Shown here: positions 22,881 to 34,690 of the stretch, piece by piece
Layout of the letters: every line of letters begins with the position of its first letter
How positions within the stretch are numbered: position 1 is the stretch's first letter
Made by a program: the position numbers and the translations under genes
The notes under the pieces: model-generated
What the model saw: only the letters and a program-made list of their open reading frames with translations
Told to the model about the DNA's origin: nothing
Database searches by the model: none
Assembly (NCBI GenBank): GCA_029582155.1
Contig: CM055895.1
Coordinates: forward strand, 54,750,464-54,814,463
Source of the DNA: Panopea generosa
Taxonomy: Eukaryota; Mollusca; Bivalvia; Adapedonta; Hiatellidae
Direction of reading: 5' to 3'
Length of the DNA stretch: 64,000 nucleotides

Positions 22881-24030
22881 AAATTGTGTGAGTTATTACA
22901 TATACACTTACATAGCCCGCTTATTGTGTAATATAAACATTTTACATGTGTTTGTGGTTCGGTTAGAATACCTGGACCCAATGTTAAATGTTTTGGATGG
23001 AACGAGTCTCTGCCAATCACTTTACCCAATTTTCTATCTGAACCGAAAAAGTCATACACGATTCGTTTTCTTGCATATCAAATCACCTTGAACATTTTAC
23101 ATGATAGCTTTTAAAACGTAAACTTGTGTAATTTACATAAATAATAGTGTTTATACGGCACATTCTAAACAGTCTTGACGTCACAGCGCGAAAATTTTAT
23201 TTAAGGTCCAAAGGTAAAATTAAATTGCCTTGCATAACGGATATTGGCATTTGTAGATATTTCTATCTCACTCTGGGACCAGATAAAATCCCCTCTAGAT
23301 GGAGTGACGTATGAAATATATGACGTAAATTATAAAGTTTATTTAAATACCGCACAAAAGAAAATGTTATTCCTCGGGTCGGAATTGTTAGAAATGCAAA
23401 CCTCAAACCCATGTAAGATTCATATAATCGAATCCCTGAGAAAATTTAACATTTTATTTTTATCCCATCCAATTTGCGAGAAACAAAATATATCCGGTAA
23501 ACGTTTCAAAAAACAATAAAATAGTTTTTAAAGAAAAAAAATTAATTATGTTTTAATTTAGAAAAGGGCGTTTGGGCGTTCCCATATTAATGGTGATGAC
23601 CTGGCCTATTGTTTTACTTCTATTAAATTATAGCCCTGATATTAATTCAGGGATTGTGAATATGTTGTTATTTGCGTCTGACGACAGGCACTTATGTAAA
23701 GTCATAAGTCAATAGGACATCGAAATAATAACCCGATAAATGTAGCAACTGTGGTGTGATGTTTTGGCACATAATCCAAGTTACCTTGCTCTATGGGAAG
23801 TTCCTTTTTACTATCAATCTAGACGAAATGTGGATAATTATCGATGTTATCACCGCAACCCTCCTGTACCGCCGACAAACTCACAGTCCATCAAACCCAA
23901 CACTTAAATAATGTATTTATTCCGTCCATTACTACCTCTCCTCAGAATGTTTTGCTTTATTATGTTTCTACTTTTTATATTATTGACTCCCTATAATTGT
24001 ATTTGTTTAGCATTTACGCACATTATTTGT
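22881..24030. other. AT-rich sequence with unremarkable open frames
   Basis: Minus-strand codons at 22905-23075 read protein-like (KLGKVIGRDSFHPKHL) and end at a donor-like TAT-GTAAGT, but with no acceptor or family likeness. A plus-strand frame 23244-23519 is also unrecognised. Neither is supported as a gene. Confidence 0.35.
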
Positions 24031-24388
24031 TTTAAACCGGTCTTTTGTTGGCAATTAAAATATAAACCATGTCACTTGTTTTGTTAGCGATAATACTATA
24101 AACCATGTCACTTGTTTTGTTAGCGATAATACTATAAACCGTGTCACTTGTTTTGGTAGCAATTAACATATAAACCGTGTCACTTGTTTCGTTAGCGATA
24201 ATACTATAATCCGTGTCACTTGTTTTAGTAGCGATTAAGATATAAACCGTGTCAGTCACTCACTTGTTTTGTTACCAATAACATATAAACCGTGTCATTT
24301 GTTTTGGTAGCAATAAAAATATAAACCATGTAACTTGTTTTGTTAGCAATAAAAATATAAACCGTGTCATTTGTTTTGGTAGCGATGG
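24031..24388. repeat. 36-bp tandem array
   Basis: About ten units of roughly 36 bp, built from AAACC(A/G)TGTCACTTGTTTTG and TTAGCGATAATACTAT, with CAATTAA/CAATAAA variants. Because 36 is a multiple of three, the minus strand keeps one frame with a 12-residue repeat (TSDTVYSIIANK) across 24032-24259. There is no signal of selection visible, and the frame is broken outside that part. Confidence 0.95.
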
Positions 24389-24894
24389 AACAATAGTGTA
24401 TACTTATTTATATCTGCTATATCAATACCACATACAGATGTCGTTATATCTAATGTATTATCATAACGTATGGGTTCTTTTAAGTTGTGGTATATTTGTC
24501 GAGAAAGTTATTACTGTAGAAATGCATTGAAGTGTGGTGCAAATGTTTATATTAGGAATTTAATTTTTTTTCAAAGGTATCGTAGTATTGAAGACTGTTT
24601 ATATCTGAACAGTTAGAAGTTAACTCGATACTCGGTTTTAAATATTTCGATATTTATGTTTTCTAATTCTTCAATATTGAAGGCCAAGGCAGTTAGTTCA
24701 GAGTGAGTTCCATATTGAATGTCGAAAGACGAAAAACGAAAAACAACGAATATCAAACTAATACAATCTGATTTATATTTGATATACGAGTATACCTGAT
24801 AACATTTCTGATTAAAAATTTAATTAAAAAAAAAGAAACTATCATAATCACAAAAAATCCAAAAGTAACTTTGATCTGAGTAAACATCCTGGAA
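24389..24894. other. AT-rich unique sequence with a short dispersed motif
   Basis: The words TTCAATATTGAAGGC ... ATATTGAATGTCGAAAGACGA (24665-24735) recur in diverged form at 56940-57000. No gene seen. Confidence 0.4.
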
Positions 24895-25676
24895 GTCAAG
24901 AATTATATACAGATACAGATACAGATACAAGATACAGATACATATACATATACAAATACAGGTACAGATACAGATACAGATACAGATACAGATACAATAT
25001 ACAGATACAAATACAAGATAAAGATACATATACGAGGTACAGATACAAGAAACATAAACATATACAGATACAGATACAAGATACAAGATACAAGATACAA
25101 GATACAGATACAATATACAGAAACAGATACAGATACAGATACCAGATAATATATACAGATACAAGATACAGATACAGATACAGATACAGATACAATATAC
25201 AAGATACATATACAGATTTAAGATACAGATACAAGATACAATATTCAAGATTCAAGATACAAGATACAGATATAAGATACAGATACAACATACAATATAC
25301 AAGATACAAATACAGATACAGATACAGATACAGATACAGATACAGATACAAGATACAAGATACAAAATACCGATACCGATACAAGATACAAGATACAGAT
25401 ACAGATACAGATACAAGATACAAGATACAGACACAAGATACATATATAGATACAAGATACAGACACAAGATACAAGATACAAGATACAAGATACAGATAC
25501 AAGATACAAGATACAAGATACAGATACAATATACAAGATACAGATACAGATACAGATACAGATACAAGATACAGAGATAAGATACATATACAGTTATAAG
25601 TTACAAATACAAGATACATATACAAGAAACAGATACAAGATACAGATACAAGATACAATATACAAGATGCAGATAC
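24895..25676. repeat. (GATACA)n / (GATACAA)n satellite, about 780 bp
   Basis: Hexamer GATACA mixed with heptamer GATACAA and CATATACA variants. Alternating Leu-Tyr, Val-Ser and Cys-Ile dipeptide frames of up to 220 codons on the minus strand are artefacts of a six-base unit. A matching array in the opposite orientation lies at 36127-36522. Confidence 0.97.
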
Positions 25677-26486
25677 AACTAATTAACTTCATCAGTCCTG
25701 GTAGGTTCATTCATTCCGCTTGATAAAGTTGAAACAATCAATAAATTTCTAAATCGATAAACGGACTACTCTGACAATTTACTGTGCTACATTACGACGA
25801 AAACAAAGGTATTTCAATTAAATGCCATGTGCTAGGCTTTGAATATTTAATGATGTGTTAATCAGATTTGCAAGGTAATTATATTGTACTAAAATCTTGA
25901 CTCTAGACGAGTAAATTTTCCACTGGAACGCATTTTCTACCTAAATTAAAACAAAAACTGCATCTGAACTTCATTTAACTCGGACATTATTTTACAATTA
26001 TAACACTCATCGCATGGGCAAATCCGGAATATGGTCGTTATTTTAAAAAAAATCGTTTTCAATTTATTACTTTTTTAAAATAAATTTTAAGAAAAAGATA
26101 AAATATGTATACAAAAGTGACTAAGCTTACAAGTAATACTAAACTCAATTAAGTTCATGGTTGCTTATGGCAAGTACGGTTGTAGTGACTGACTATGCAT
26201 TGTAACTGATCTCATTAGACTAGAAAATATTATAAGCTATTGGAATTATATAAAACATGTAACAACGAGTTCATAACTTACTTTTATATGTCACTGCTTG
26301 TATTACACAGATTGTCAAAAGTGCGTATTATTGTACCTTAACTCGATGAATAAGTTCTTATGTTGTTATTGTTTTGTTTTTCAAGCGACTGTGTTATTTA
26401 GCACATTGATGTAAATATTGCATATGTTTGTGAGTGCTTTATTGAAGATTTACTTTTTCAAATGAGTTATCTAGTTAAAAAAGACT
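25677..26486. other. AT-rich unique sequence
   Basis: Nothing recognised. Confidence 0.5.
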
Positions 26487-26512
26487 TTATCATTATCATC
26501 ATTATCATCATT

Positions 26513-26544
<32 letters not shown>

Positions 26545-26573
26545 AATCATCATTATTGTTATCATTATCATCC
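26487..26573. repeat. (ATC)n microsatellite
   Basis: Runs of ATCATT grading into pure (ATC) and back. Confidence 0.95.
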
Positions 26574-28377
26574 AAAAGAAAACATACGACCAACTAAATA
26601 CGTAGCATTCAAGTGACACAGTCGTGGAATACCAAATTTGAATTTTAATAACAAAGATCGAGTGGTAGTAATATTCATTTCTCTATTATAGCAAAACATT
26701 TCCAGAAATACAAACATAGTTTATTTCTATCATTTTCATGAAGCCTGTAACGAGTATGTGTGATATGGCTTGAGCTCCTCTGCTGTCAGATTTCTCAGAT
26801 AATCCATACGCGTTTTATATTAAATGATAAAATCTCATTTTCATTTTTCCCCAGCTTTTTATCAACATTTACATGTCAAGTACGATATTAATGAGCACGT
26901 TTCAAAATTTGATAGAGAAGTTATTTTATATTAATGAAATGAAAAAGATAACGTCCTGTAACGTCGTATTACTTCGCGAGGCAGTCAACTCCATCGCGAA
27001 TATTAATTTCGCGATTTGCCTTGGATAAGACGGACCGGGGTGTTACGCCATATATCTATATCAAGGAAGCTGGGTTCAAAAATAGCTCAATAAAGTTAAT
27101 CAAGAAAACGATCAGATTAAACTCTTACGCCTTGATAACGATGATCGTGGTATCAGAGCAACCAGGCAGCAACCTTAACTTTATGTACACAAATTTCGTT
27201 TACCAGATGAAAACACGTTTGAAATATATTATCAATGCTAAATAGGAAACTGGAATAAAGATATGTTTTTACGTTTTCAGAGATTTTATATGCAATTTCT
27301 CTCGCAAAGTTTATTGATTTATCAAAGCAGGTATCTCCCTGACGATATTTCAATTATGATTCAGGTTTGTGTTACTTGTTCTTTGTCTAATTTTCACGTG
27401 CGTGCAATAAGTGAGTTTTAACTTGATTCATTTAAAGCAAGCAGCGTAAATACCTGTAATTTCTCTTCTTCTTAACGATATTTATACAAGGTCAAACTTT
27501 TGTGTTTGTTTCGAATACAAGTAGCGATCGTAGTTACTGTTTGTTTTTTTTTTAAAAAAAAACAACTTTGGAGTGCATAGAATTTGTTAATTAAATTCTG
27601 ATGCAATAAAATAAATGAAAAGGAATCATTGTCAAATTAAATGCTACAGAACCTGAATATATATACGTATCAGAAGAGAAGATGAATATGAGTATATATA
27701 GAATTCTATAAAGAATGATAGGAGACTATTCTTAAAACATATTAATACAAACTAGAAACCAATTTATTTCACATTGATACCACATTGCTGTTTATATAGT
27801 AATATATTAATAAACTTGCAGAATAACACACATAACAAAACTAAATTTAACAACTATATAGACCGTAAATAATTAGTATATTGGTATAATTGTGATTGAT
27901 TACAAACATAATTATGCTTACTAATGTATGATGCTTTGTTCACGTAATACATGTTTGTTCAGCACATAAATTGTCTGTTTTGCATACTGCAAACTGTACA
28001 TAACGAAGCGTGAAATTACGGAATAATTCACATCAAATTAAAACATCAAAGGCAAAGATAGGGAAAACAAATTGCTAATGTTTTTTGGATCCTTTATTTT
28101 GTAAAACAAACAAATACTTCAATAAGATTTTTTTTTTGGTAAATGGATGTAACACATGTAAGAATTTCTGTAGTAATAGTTTTACTGTGAAATGCTGAAC
28201 TTATCAATTTTTATTTTAATTCTATTTTCCTTTTTAATATCCAGTTTTATCATTAATTTACGCTTTATATCTGATTCTAAACCTTAAAAATAAAAAAAAA
28301 CGGCCAAACATTTTAGCAATCTATTGTTTGATACATGTCGTCTAGTTACTAGTCTAAAAATACTTTCAAGTTCACTT
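26574..28377. other. AT-rich unique sequence, no gene seen
   Basis: Open frames at 27021-27245 (plus) and 27153-27353 (minus) overlap each other and have no motif. A T-run followed by an A-run at 27543-27562 can fold back. Confidence 0.45.
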
Positions 28378-28380
28378 TTT

Positions 28381-28561
28381 ACTTACCCAACGGCCATTGC
28401 AAGCAATCAGCGTCTGTCTTCAAACCTAGACGTAGACTCAGGCTATAGACACAGCCAAACGTCTTCATATTATTTAACAAATAATCAATGAAAACATTTG
28501 AAAAACACAGGAAAGACACGTCCAGCTTTCTTGTACCGTTATCATAAGTAACCCGCAGCAT
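28381..28561 (-). CDS. Candidate exon, 60 codons with strong donor
   Basis: On the minus strand an ATG at 28561 opens 60 codons (including RVTYDNGTRKLDVSFLCF and LRLGLKTDADCLQWPLG) that run into a strong donor, TTGG followed by GTAAGTAA, just below 28381. Frame stops two codons into the intron. No acceptor precedes the ATG, so it would have to be a first coding exon. A shorter alternative begins after TGTGTCTATAG (about 28433). No family recognised. It lies 0.4 kb downstream (minus sense) of coding-like relics at 28941-29339 and could belong with them. Confidence 0.2.
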
Positions 28562-28940
28562 AATTGACAGACATTACATTGAATAAAATTCATTGAAAAA
28601 ATCAAACATAAGAACTGAAGTTCCTAATAAGTTACAGTATGGTCGTATTTACCATCATGACTCAGTAAACACATTTATTTTTTGTATAATATTATTTATT
28701 TTCTGTGACCATTCACCTCTATCCATTTCTTGTCACAATCATTCATGAAAATTGCCATTGGTTGTCCTTATATACTTCGAGTCGTACCCTTTGTTATCAC
28801 TCCCTTAATATTATAGATTCTGTTAAATCATGGAGTATATAATTATGATACATGCATCACCCGCTATTTATTCTGTGTTTTATAATAGACACATATGCAT
28901 GCTGTCGTATTTGTAAAATGATTGTTTGGCGTGGGTACTT

Positions 28941-29048
28941 TTACTTACACAGTCGATGAAGAGCGAGGCTAGGTGCCTTGTTAAAATTATGTTTAAGTTT
29001 CTCAGTGATGCCTGTTGCTATTGATTGCTCCAAGGCGATAATCAATTC
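28941..29048 (-). pseudogene. Coding-like relic, fragment 2
   Basis: Minus-strand codons are open from 29048 to a TAA at 28941 and read ELIIALEQSIATGITEKLKH then NFNKAPSLALHRLC. They end at a donor-like TGT-GTAAGT. The amphipathic, varied composition looks like true protein, but no acceptor fits the frame and no domain is recognised. It follows fragment 1 after 50 bp in another frame. Confidence 0.3.
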
Positions 29049-29099
29049 TTATCTATTTACGAGTATTTATTGTACTTTTAAGAATTATTCCATATATTA

Positions 29100-29339
29100 T
29101 CTGTGTCCATGGTCACATGGTGGCTGTATCCTTCGAATGCTACGTCTCCTATTGGTTACATATGTTCTTATTTGTGTACTTACAATTTCAGCCCCCGATA
29201 CTTTAACATTTGATTCAACCAAACATACATCTGATGTTTTCTTTAGTTTAGCTGCTTCCAACGCATGACTCATTTGATATCTTTCTCGTGTACTCATAAT
29301 ATTTTCAATGACCCGTTTTACTGTACTCTGTTTACGTGT
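29100..29339 (-). pseudogene. Coding-like relic, fragment 1
   Basis: Open for 80 codons on the minus strand, from a TGA at 29340-29342 to a TAA at 29097. Includes VKRVIENIMSTRERYQMSHA, LEAAKLKKTSDVCLVESNVK and VSGAEIV, then an Arg-rich end. A good donor (GAAATT followed by GTAAGTAC, at about 29188) splits the frame. The helical, charged N-terminal part looks like genuine coding sequence. I cannot name the family; transposon or host pseudogene are both possible. The plus-strand open frame over the same bases is a shadow. Confidence 0.3.
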
Positions 29340-29342
29340 TCA

Positions 29343-31827
29343 CACTTTTTCATTTTAAGATACTAGTTTACCTTCCGGCACGTGTAACATGTTTTGTTGT
29401 TTATGTGTGATACTGACTGAACCAACTATCTTTGTTATCATTCTCATTTAAATACCGTGGTTGTGGTTTCAGTATTTGTTTGGATTGTTGTTGTTTTCTG
29501 TTTGAGGTGCCAATAGTCTTCAAACATATTATACTGGTGGTTACATAAATATTTGTATTCATAATTCATAATTCGGAATTTTATTTTTCTCATCGGTTGG
29601 CCAACGACCTCGTTCAGTTCCAATGAACTATTCAATGCTTATTATAGTATCAAATTGTCCGAAAACATGACCGGTGAACTCCAACTAACTCTTAAGATAA
29701 ATAGATATATTGACTGTATGTATAATACATGTATGTTATTAAAAACATTATATGTTTCAGTTACAAATAAACAAACCTTAAGACTATCAAACGTACACAT
29801 AATCTCATATTCAAACATTATTTCAACACAGGGTAGTGAGTCCAAAATGCTGTTGAGTGATTTTTTTGATTTTTCTTGGCAAGATCTATATTGGCTTAAA
29901 AGATATGGTTATTTACAAATATATGCATATAAGTATTATATAAAGGTAGAAAAAATAGTTCATATAGCACAAAGCATACAAGACAAAATCATATGTGTTC
30001 ATATATTATAACTGTGTTCAAGGATTTATTATAACTGTTCCTTTGTGATGTATTTGGAAAACTAACGGTTACCTTCCATTCCCAATCAACGAAATAAATG
30101 TGAGTTCATTTAACTTAATGTAGTCATTGTTATCAGAAAGAAAATAAATATAAAGAAAAGTGCAAAACATTAATGATTCAGAAAACACTTCTAAAACAGT
30201 TTAAGTACAAATGTTGAATAATTGGTGATGCATCTTCATGTCGAAAATATAAGACAGCTTGTCTTTATAACAGCATCATATACGTCCCACTACACAGTTA
30301 CGCCCCTTTACAGTGACGGTAAAACGACTCTTGAGCTAAGTTAAAAGTGTTATTTTATAGGGGCTGTTATTTCTTAATGCAGACAAGTCGAGTAAAAATG
30401 TTGGTATAGCAAATACTCCAATAAGACATCACTGGTGTTAAAACAGTGATCTTTATTATGAGTGTTCGGACAGATGAATGTATTTTTGAGCATTTGAAGA
30501 GTTTTTTTGTAAAGAAACATAGGGTGGCACTGCACTATCTGTAAGAAAAGGCAAGCTGGTTAACCCATAAGTTATTGTGTTTATGTGCGGATACATTCCT
30601 GCTATAACAAAAATACTTTTAAAAAAATATGTGAGATTTTTATATCATACCAATCTCAAACTGTGTAATGGCCTGTGGGGTATAAGAATATCCACTAGAG
30701 TCAATACTATACTGGTTTGTCATGCAGCCACGCCTAAGCGTTGACTGATATAGATATTTTAAACTTTCTCAACATAATTAATAATTTCCAATCATTTTAT
30801 AAAAAGTTGTTGCTTTACAAATTAACGATGATAGATGGTAGTTTCCTACTTCACCATGCACAGCATTACCCGGTGTTTGCTTGTGTACTATCAAAACGTG
30901 TTTACAAACCTTTAATATCTAAAATTGTTATTTTTCAAAATGGCATGTTTCCTTTTAAATATTGTTGGTGTGCAAATATTTTCAATAAAGCTATACTTCT
31001 TGTATATGAAGCTCGCAGGGAAATGAATTCAATATGTGGCAAAATAAGGTAATTTATAGAAATTGCATTAGGTAGAAATGCTGATTAAAATTGCCCTAAG
31101 CAAACTAAGATCGACAAGGAAATATCTCTCTCTATACAAATGATTTAAGATAAAAGCTTTTGGAATCTCGAATGATGTACGGACATAAAATACATTATTG
31201 TTGATTGAATCTTATATCATTTACATGAATTGTGTTATTTCTACATTGAGCTATAATGTATAATGTATATAATAGATAAACTAAAGTAGCAATGTCTATA
31301 TCAACTCGTGTTTTCAAATTTTCAGTTTAAGCCTTCATCAGGAAATTAGCTAAAATTAATAACCACTATATCACATCCATTTTAAAAGAAACAATCATCC
31401 ATCTGTAAAATAACTGACAGGAAATGACGTAACGTCAAAACATTAAAGGGGAAATGATGTAACGTCAACGACATTTACAGATAGATTTTTTTTTAAATAA
31501 AGTACATAGTGTTTATAGATTTAAGCTAATTTCATGATGATGAAGTAAACTGAAAATTTGAAAACACCCGTCAAAATAGACATTGTTATTTATTTATATT
31601 CTTCCTAACGGAGGACTGATAGTTGTAAATTTACATAAAGATCCAATCACCGTAGCTCATTTTAATAACTAGTAACTATTTAATCAATTTTGAATCAAGG
31701 AGTTTATTCAGTATTATTCAAAGAAAAATGGTGATTCGGCCTCTGCTGGGTGGGAAGGGAGAGGGCATCGGTGGTGTTTCTTCCTGAACATACTCAACAG
31801 AACCGAATCTGTTATTTTCTTTTCTAG
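29343..31827. other. AT-rich unique sequence, no gene seen
   Basis: Open frames of 103-118 codons (29655-30011 and 30741-31052, plus) have Tyr/Ile-rich composition typical of AT-rich chance frames and no motif. A 30-bp tandem duplication carrying ATGACGTAACGTCA (31424, diverged again at 31454) is present. A Cys-free, proline-rich stretch of a minus-strand frame at 31718-31830 runs into the family-G repeat. Confidence 0.45.
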
Positions 31828-32025
31828 ATTGCAATGTCGTCCAAACTTGACAGAGCTCATGAAAATCTTCCAATGTGTTCATATGTACAAAAAAAAACAT
31901 AAGTTCCTTAAGCATTTTCCAAAAATACTGCCCATCGGATTTACACAGCTCTAGATTCTTGGGCGCAATAATCTTGCTACCGTCACTAAGGGGAAGTAAT
32001 TGGTATGTGAAACTTTGAAAAGGTG
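31828..32025. mobile_element. Family G element, copy 2 (right half only)
   Basis: Matches the right halves of 7361-7812 and 58311-58768: CTCATGAAAATCTTCCAATG, CCATCGGATTTACACAGCTC, TTCTTGGGCGCAATAATCTT and GCTACCGTCACTAAGGGGAA. The left half is missing or replaced. A 114-codon minus-strand frame (31718-32062) spans it. Reading the same frame in the other two copies gives early stops, so conservation as protein is not supported. Confidence 0.6.
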
Positions 32026-32384
32026 TCACTGCTAAAAACGATAAGAATGTAAATATTAACAATATAAATTAGATAACAAATCTGTATTTCGTAACAGCTG
32101 AAGGTAAGTAGTTTTATCCACAGAAGGGTAACACTGTTCGTAGTAACACAAGCTTGGTGTAAAAATGTAATCATTTAAAGGGGAACACTAAACATAGTAA
32201 CACACGTTTGAGATAACACTATTAACATGTCTTATATCTTCAACGACATTCCACTGTGTTCACCTTTTAATCACACCTACATTTTGTCCATTATCTATTT
32301 TCCTTATTTCCCAGTGTTAGTTTTTTCTTCCTGCTCAATTTATTTTTCAACAGACACATGTTAATTTTATCTCTCTAACCGTTA
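32026..32384. other. AT-rich unique sequence
   Basis: A strong donor-like GAAG-GTAAGTA occurs at 32100-32109 without a matching exon. Confidence 0.45.
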
Positions 32385-32664
32385 TATTTTTAGTTGTTAT
32401 CTCTTTATCTTTTGTCTCTTTAGCTGTTATCTCTTTAATGTAATATCTTTAGCTGTTATCTTCTTAGCTGTTATCTCTTTAGTTGTTATTTCCTCAGCTA
32501 TTACCTCTTTATTTGATCTTTCTTTAGTTGTTATCTCTTGAGTTGTTATTTCTTCAGCTGTTATCTCTTTAATTGTAATTTCTTTAACTGTTATCTCTTT
32601 AGTTGTTAATTCTTTGGCTGTTATCTCTTTATTTGTTATTTCTCTAGTTGTTATCTCTTCAGAT
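32385..32664. repeat. 16-bp minisatellite (TTAGCTGTTATCTCTT)n
   Basis: About 17 imperfect units of TTAG(C/T)TGTTATCTCTT, with deletions giving 14-17 bp spacing. Pyrimidine/T-rich on the plus strand. Confidence 0.9.
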
Positions 32665-33180
32665 ATTTACTCCGATTAAGGTGCTATGTTGCTCGTTATC
32701 AGAAACTTTTATTAGTGTAAGAATGAACGTTTACAGCAACATTTATTTGAAACATATTAGGTTTTGCTTCATAAAACTGACAATGGAGATCTATTATTGT
32801 CATATAAATATTACGATGTGACTCGCGTTTAACAGTAAAGTCCGTGTACCTTATTCGTCATTATTATATTTTTTTTGTTCTAATATTACTGATTGTTTAT
32901 TCCCATATATTATGTACAAGTCATTTCTATCCAGATTAGTTGGGCATCTTCCATAAAACGATTTCAACGAATAAAATAAATTTATTAAACGAGTTGGTAA
33001 AATGTATTATGCAACGCTCTGCCAAGCACCATATTATTTTAGCCAACGAGTTAAATAAATCAAATAATATATGAGCACAAATTTAAGATTCCGTTTATCA
33101 TTTTACTCGTAAAACTGGTCAGTCGTCGCTTACCGTAACGCCTCAACATAACGTCATTTTACCATGACAAATCGACGTCA
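32665..33180. other. AT-rich unique sequence
   Basis: Nothing recognised. ACGTCA half-sites cluster at 33150-33180. Confidence 0.45.
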
Positions 33181-33233
33181 TGTTTCTGTTCGGGCCGTTC
33201 GTAACTACTAGGCGATCTCCGGCATGCTCGGAT

Positions 33234-33508
33234 AATAACCTCGTAAATAATTGTAGGAATACACCAATTGGTAATTTGCCCCGGCAAGTTACTTCCCGTT
33301 ATTATCGTAAACAAAAATGGCTGACTTTTCGACGTGCATTCAGTATTCTTTGGACATAATGGAAATTAAACATTCTTTGAAAAAAGAGCAGCTTGAAGCG
33401 TTGCAGAATATCTTCAGTTTAATTGATACGCCATGTGTTAGTCTGGTACTCGGCAGAAAGGCCGTGTCACAGCAATATGGCGGCCCCCGTATTATTTCCG
33501 AGGTTATT
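33234..33508. repeat. Inverted repeat arms around the RecQ-like fragment
   Basis: AATAACCTCGTAAATAAT (33234-33251) and the complement of AATAACCTCGGAAATAAT (33491-33508) match at 17 of 18 positions and face each other 239 bp apart. They bracket the RecQ-like open frame. They could be ends of a small element or part of a duplicated promoter region. No target duplication was found. Confidence 0.4.
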
Positions 33509-33514
33509 ACGTAG
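33317..33514 (+). pseudogene. RecQ-like helicase N-terminal fragment
   Basis: RecQ-family enzymes unwind DNA with ATP; the N-terminal Q motif and Walker A (motif I) bind the nucleotide. Seen: a well-placed ATG (AAAAATGGC), 65 codons, with MADFSTCIQYSLDIM, then LKKEQLEALQNIF, which resembles the RecQ Q-motif region, then DTPCVSLVLG. The canonical Walker A (TGxGKS) is absent; GRKAV sits where it should be, as if one residue and key positions were lost. The frame then enters non-coding-like DNA with a YY1-like AATATGGCGGCC (33475-33486) and stops. A full helicase is about 400 residues or more, so at most this is a captured or retroposed N-terminus. Assignment rests on a short motif. Confidence 0.4.
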
Positions 33515-34330
33515 TAATAGCCAAGGTGTTCCGAGTGTGTTCGGGCAAGTCGGAAAGTAGCTCGGCATTTTACGTACGATGGCCGAACTGTACGGAAAAC
33601 TCCTAGCGATGATTCGGAAGTGCTATGACACTAGGTTGTTATCAAAACTATGTCATATGTTTATTACATTGCACTGTAAATTATGTGATCAATATATTGA
33701 TGATGGTCATTAAACGATGTGTTTTGCAGTTGAAAATTCCCCCTGTTTCATTTCATAGTAGGCGCGTGCAAAAACTAGATAGTGCAGTTAATCACAGTCA
33801 ACCCGCTCGCTAAGAAGACATGGACATATTTAGCAGAAAACCGTCGGCTTCGTTTAAATGTTCTTTAAGTATAGGTTTTGTATGTCACAAAGTAGTTTAT
33901 GAATGTATTCCACTTAACATTGTTAAACCATGAGTGCTAAAAAATAAATCAACATTGTAAAGTATTAAATGAATTCAACGCCCAAACATGTGTTTGGGTG
34001 TGAAGACCACTTATACGAGAAGCTAGCTTGAAGTATATCAGGGCAACATATCAAAACGCTATTAGAAAGAATCATATACAATACACAAGTGAGGCTAACA
34101 TCGATAGGTTGTATATCTTGTTCTGTAGGTCTCAATCCCATAAAACACATTTCGAAATATAATTTCTTAAATAATATAAAACTTTTGAACAATTTGAAAA
34201 TGTTAATAACAAGTATTTTGCATATGTTAATAAATGATAAACGAGGTAATTTAGGCAGGAAATATATATAGCATGGCGTTTTTACAAAAATACTAAAAGG
34301 GAAAATAATATAAAGTAAAATCTGTGTTAC
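33515..34330. other. Unique sequence, GC-richer at its left end
   Basis: 33515-33640 holds ETS-like GGAA words and TACGTA but no frame. The rest is AT-rich with short chance frames. Confidence 0.4.
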
Positions 34331-34520
34331 TTTATACTAATTTATTTTAGCTCGATTGCGATGAAAGCTCAGAGCTTATATGAACTGCTCTTGAGTCCGC
34401 TTCCTGGGTAGAACCAGAACTGAGTGTTGTTTTATGACAGGCATCGCGTCGAGCTGGGGATCGAACCCGCAACCTCTTGCGTGAGCGGCCAACACTCTAT
34501 CCCTTAGACTACCGCACCTG
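34331..34520 (-). mobile_element. tRNA-derived SINE, family C, copy 2
   Basis: The best copy. On the minus strand: GTGCGGTAGTCTAAGGGATA and GAGTGTTGGCCGCTCACGCA, then box-B-like GAGGTTGCGGGTTCGATCCC, body CACTCAGTTCTGGTTCTACC, and a 3' end with AGCTCTGAGCTTTCATCGCA and ATCGAGCTAAA. Like copy 1 it is followed on the plus-strand left side by ATACTAAT(G/T)TATT, so the element includes that tail. Confidence 0.8.
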
Positions 34521-34524
34521 TGTT

Positions 34525-34690
34525 AGCGGTCACCTCAATTATGCAGTCACTTGTCTTAAGCAGTTAGATTAAATTTGCTATTTCCAATATATATGCTTTC
34601 ATGGCAAATGCACCTGTATTAAGCAACAGACTGTGTTTTTTTTTTTGCTTTTTCAATTGACTGGCAGCTTAAGACAGGTTTTACTGTGTG
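34525..34690. repeat. Dispersed repeat with AGCGGTCACCT motif, copy 2
   Basis: TTAGCGGTCACCTCAATTAT, AGTCACTTGTCTTAAGCAG, then GACTGGCAGCTTAAGACAGG. Same block order as 4852-5000. It abuts the head of the family-C SINE directly. Confidence 0.5.

Noticed and set aside
24820..25658. Several long minus-strand open frames of alternating dipeptides
   Set aside because: They lie entirely in the GATACA hexamer array; a six-base unit without a stop gives open frames automatically.
28978..29268. 96-codon plus-strand frame
   Set aside because: Shadow of the more protein-like minus-strand fragments over the same bases.
29655..30011. 118-codon plus-strand frame
   Set aside because: Tyr/Ile/Lys-rich composition typical of AT-rich noise, no motif or splice context.
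31718..32062. 114-codon minus-strand frame, partly proline-rich
   Set aside because: Overlaps the family-G repeat; the same frame is broken by stops in the other two copies.
32085..32109. Strong plus-strand donor GAAG-GTAAGTA
   Set aside because: No upstream acceptor gives a sensible exon; isolated splice-like word.
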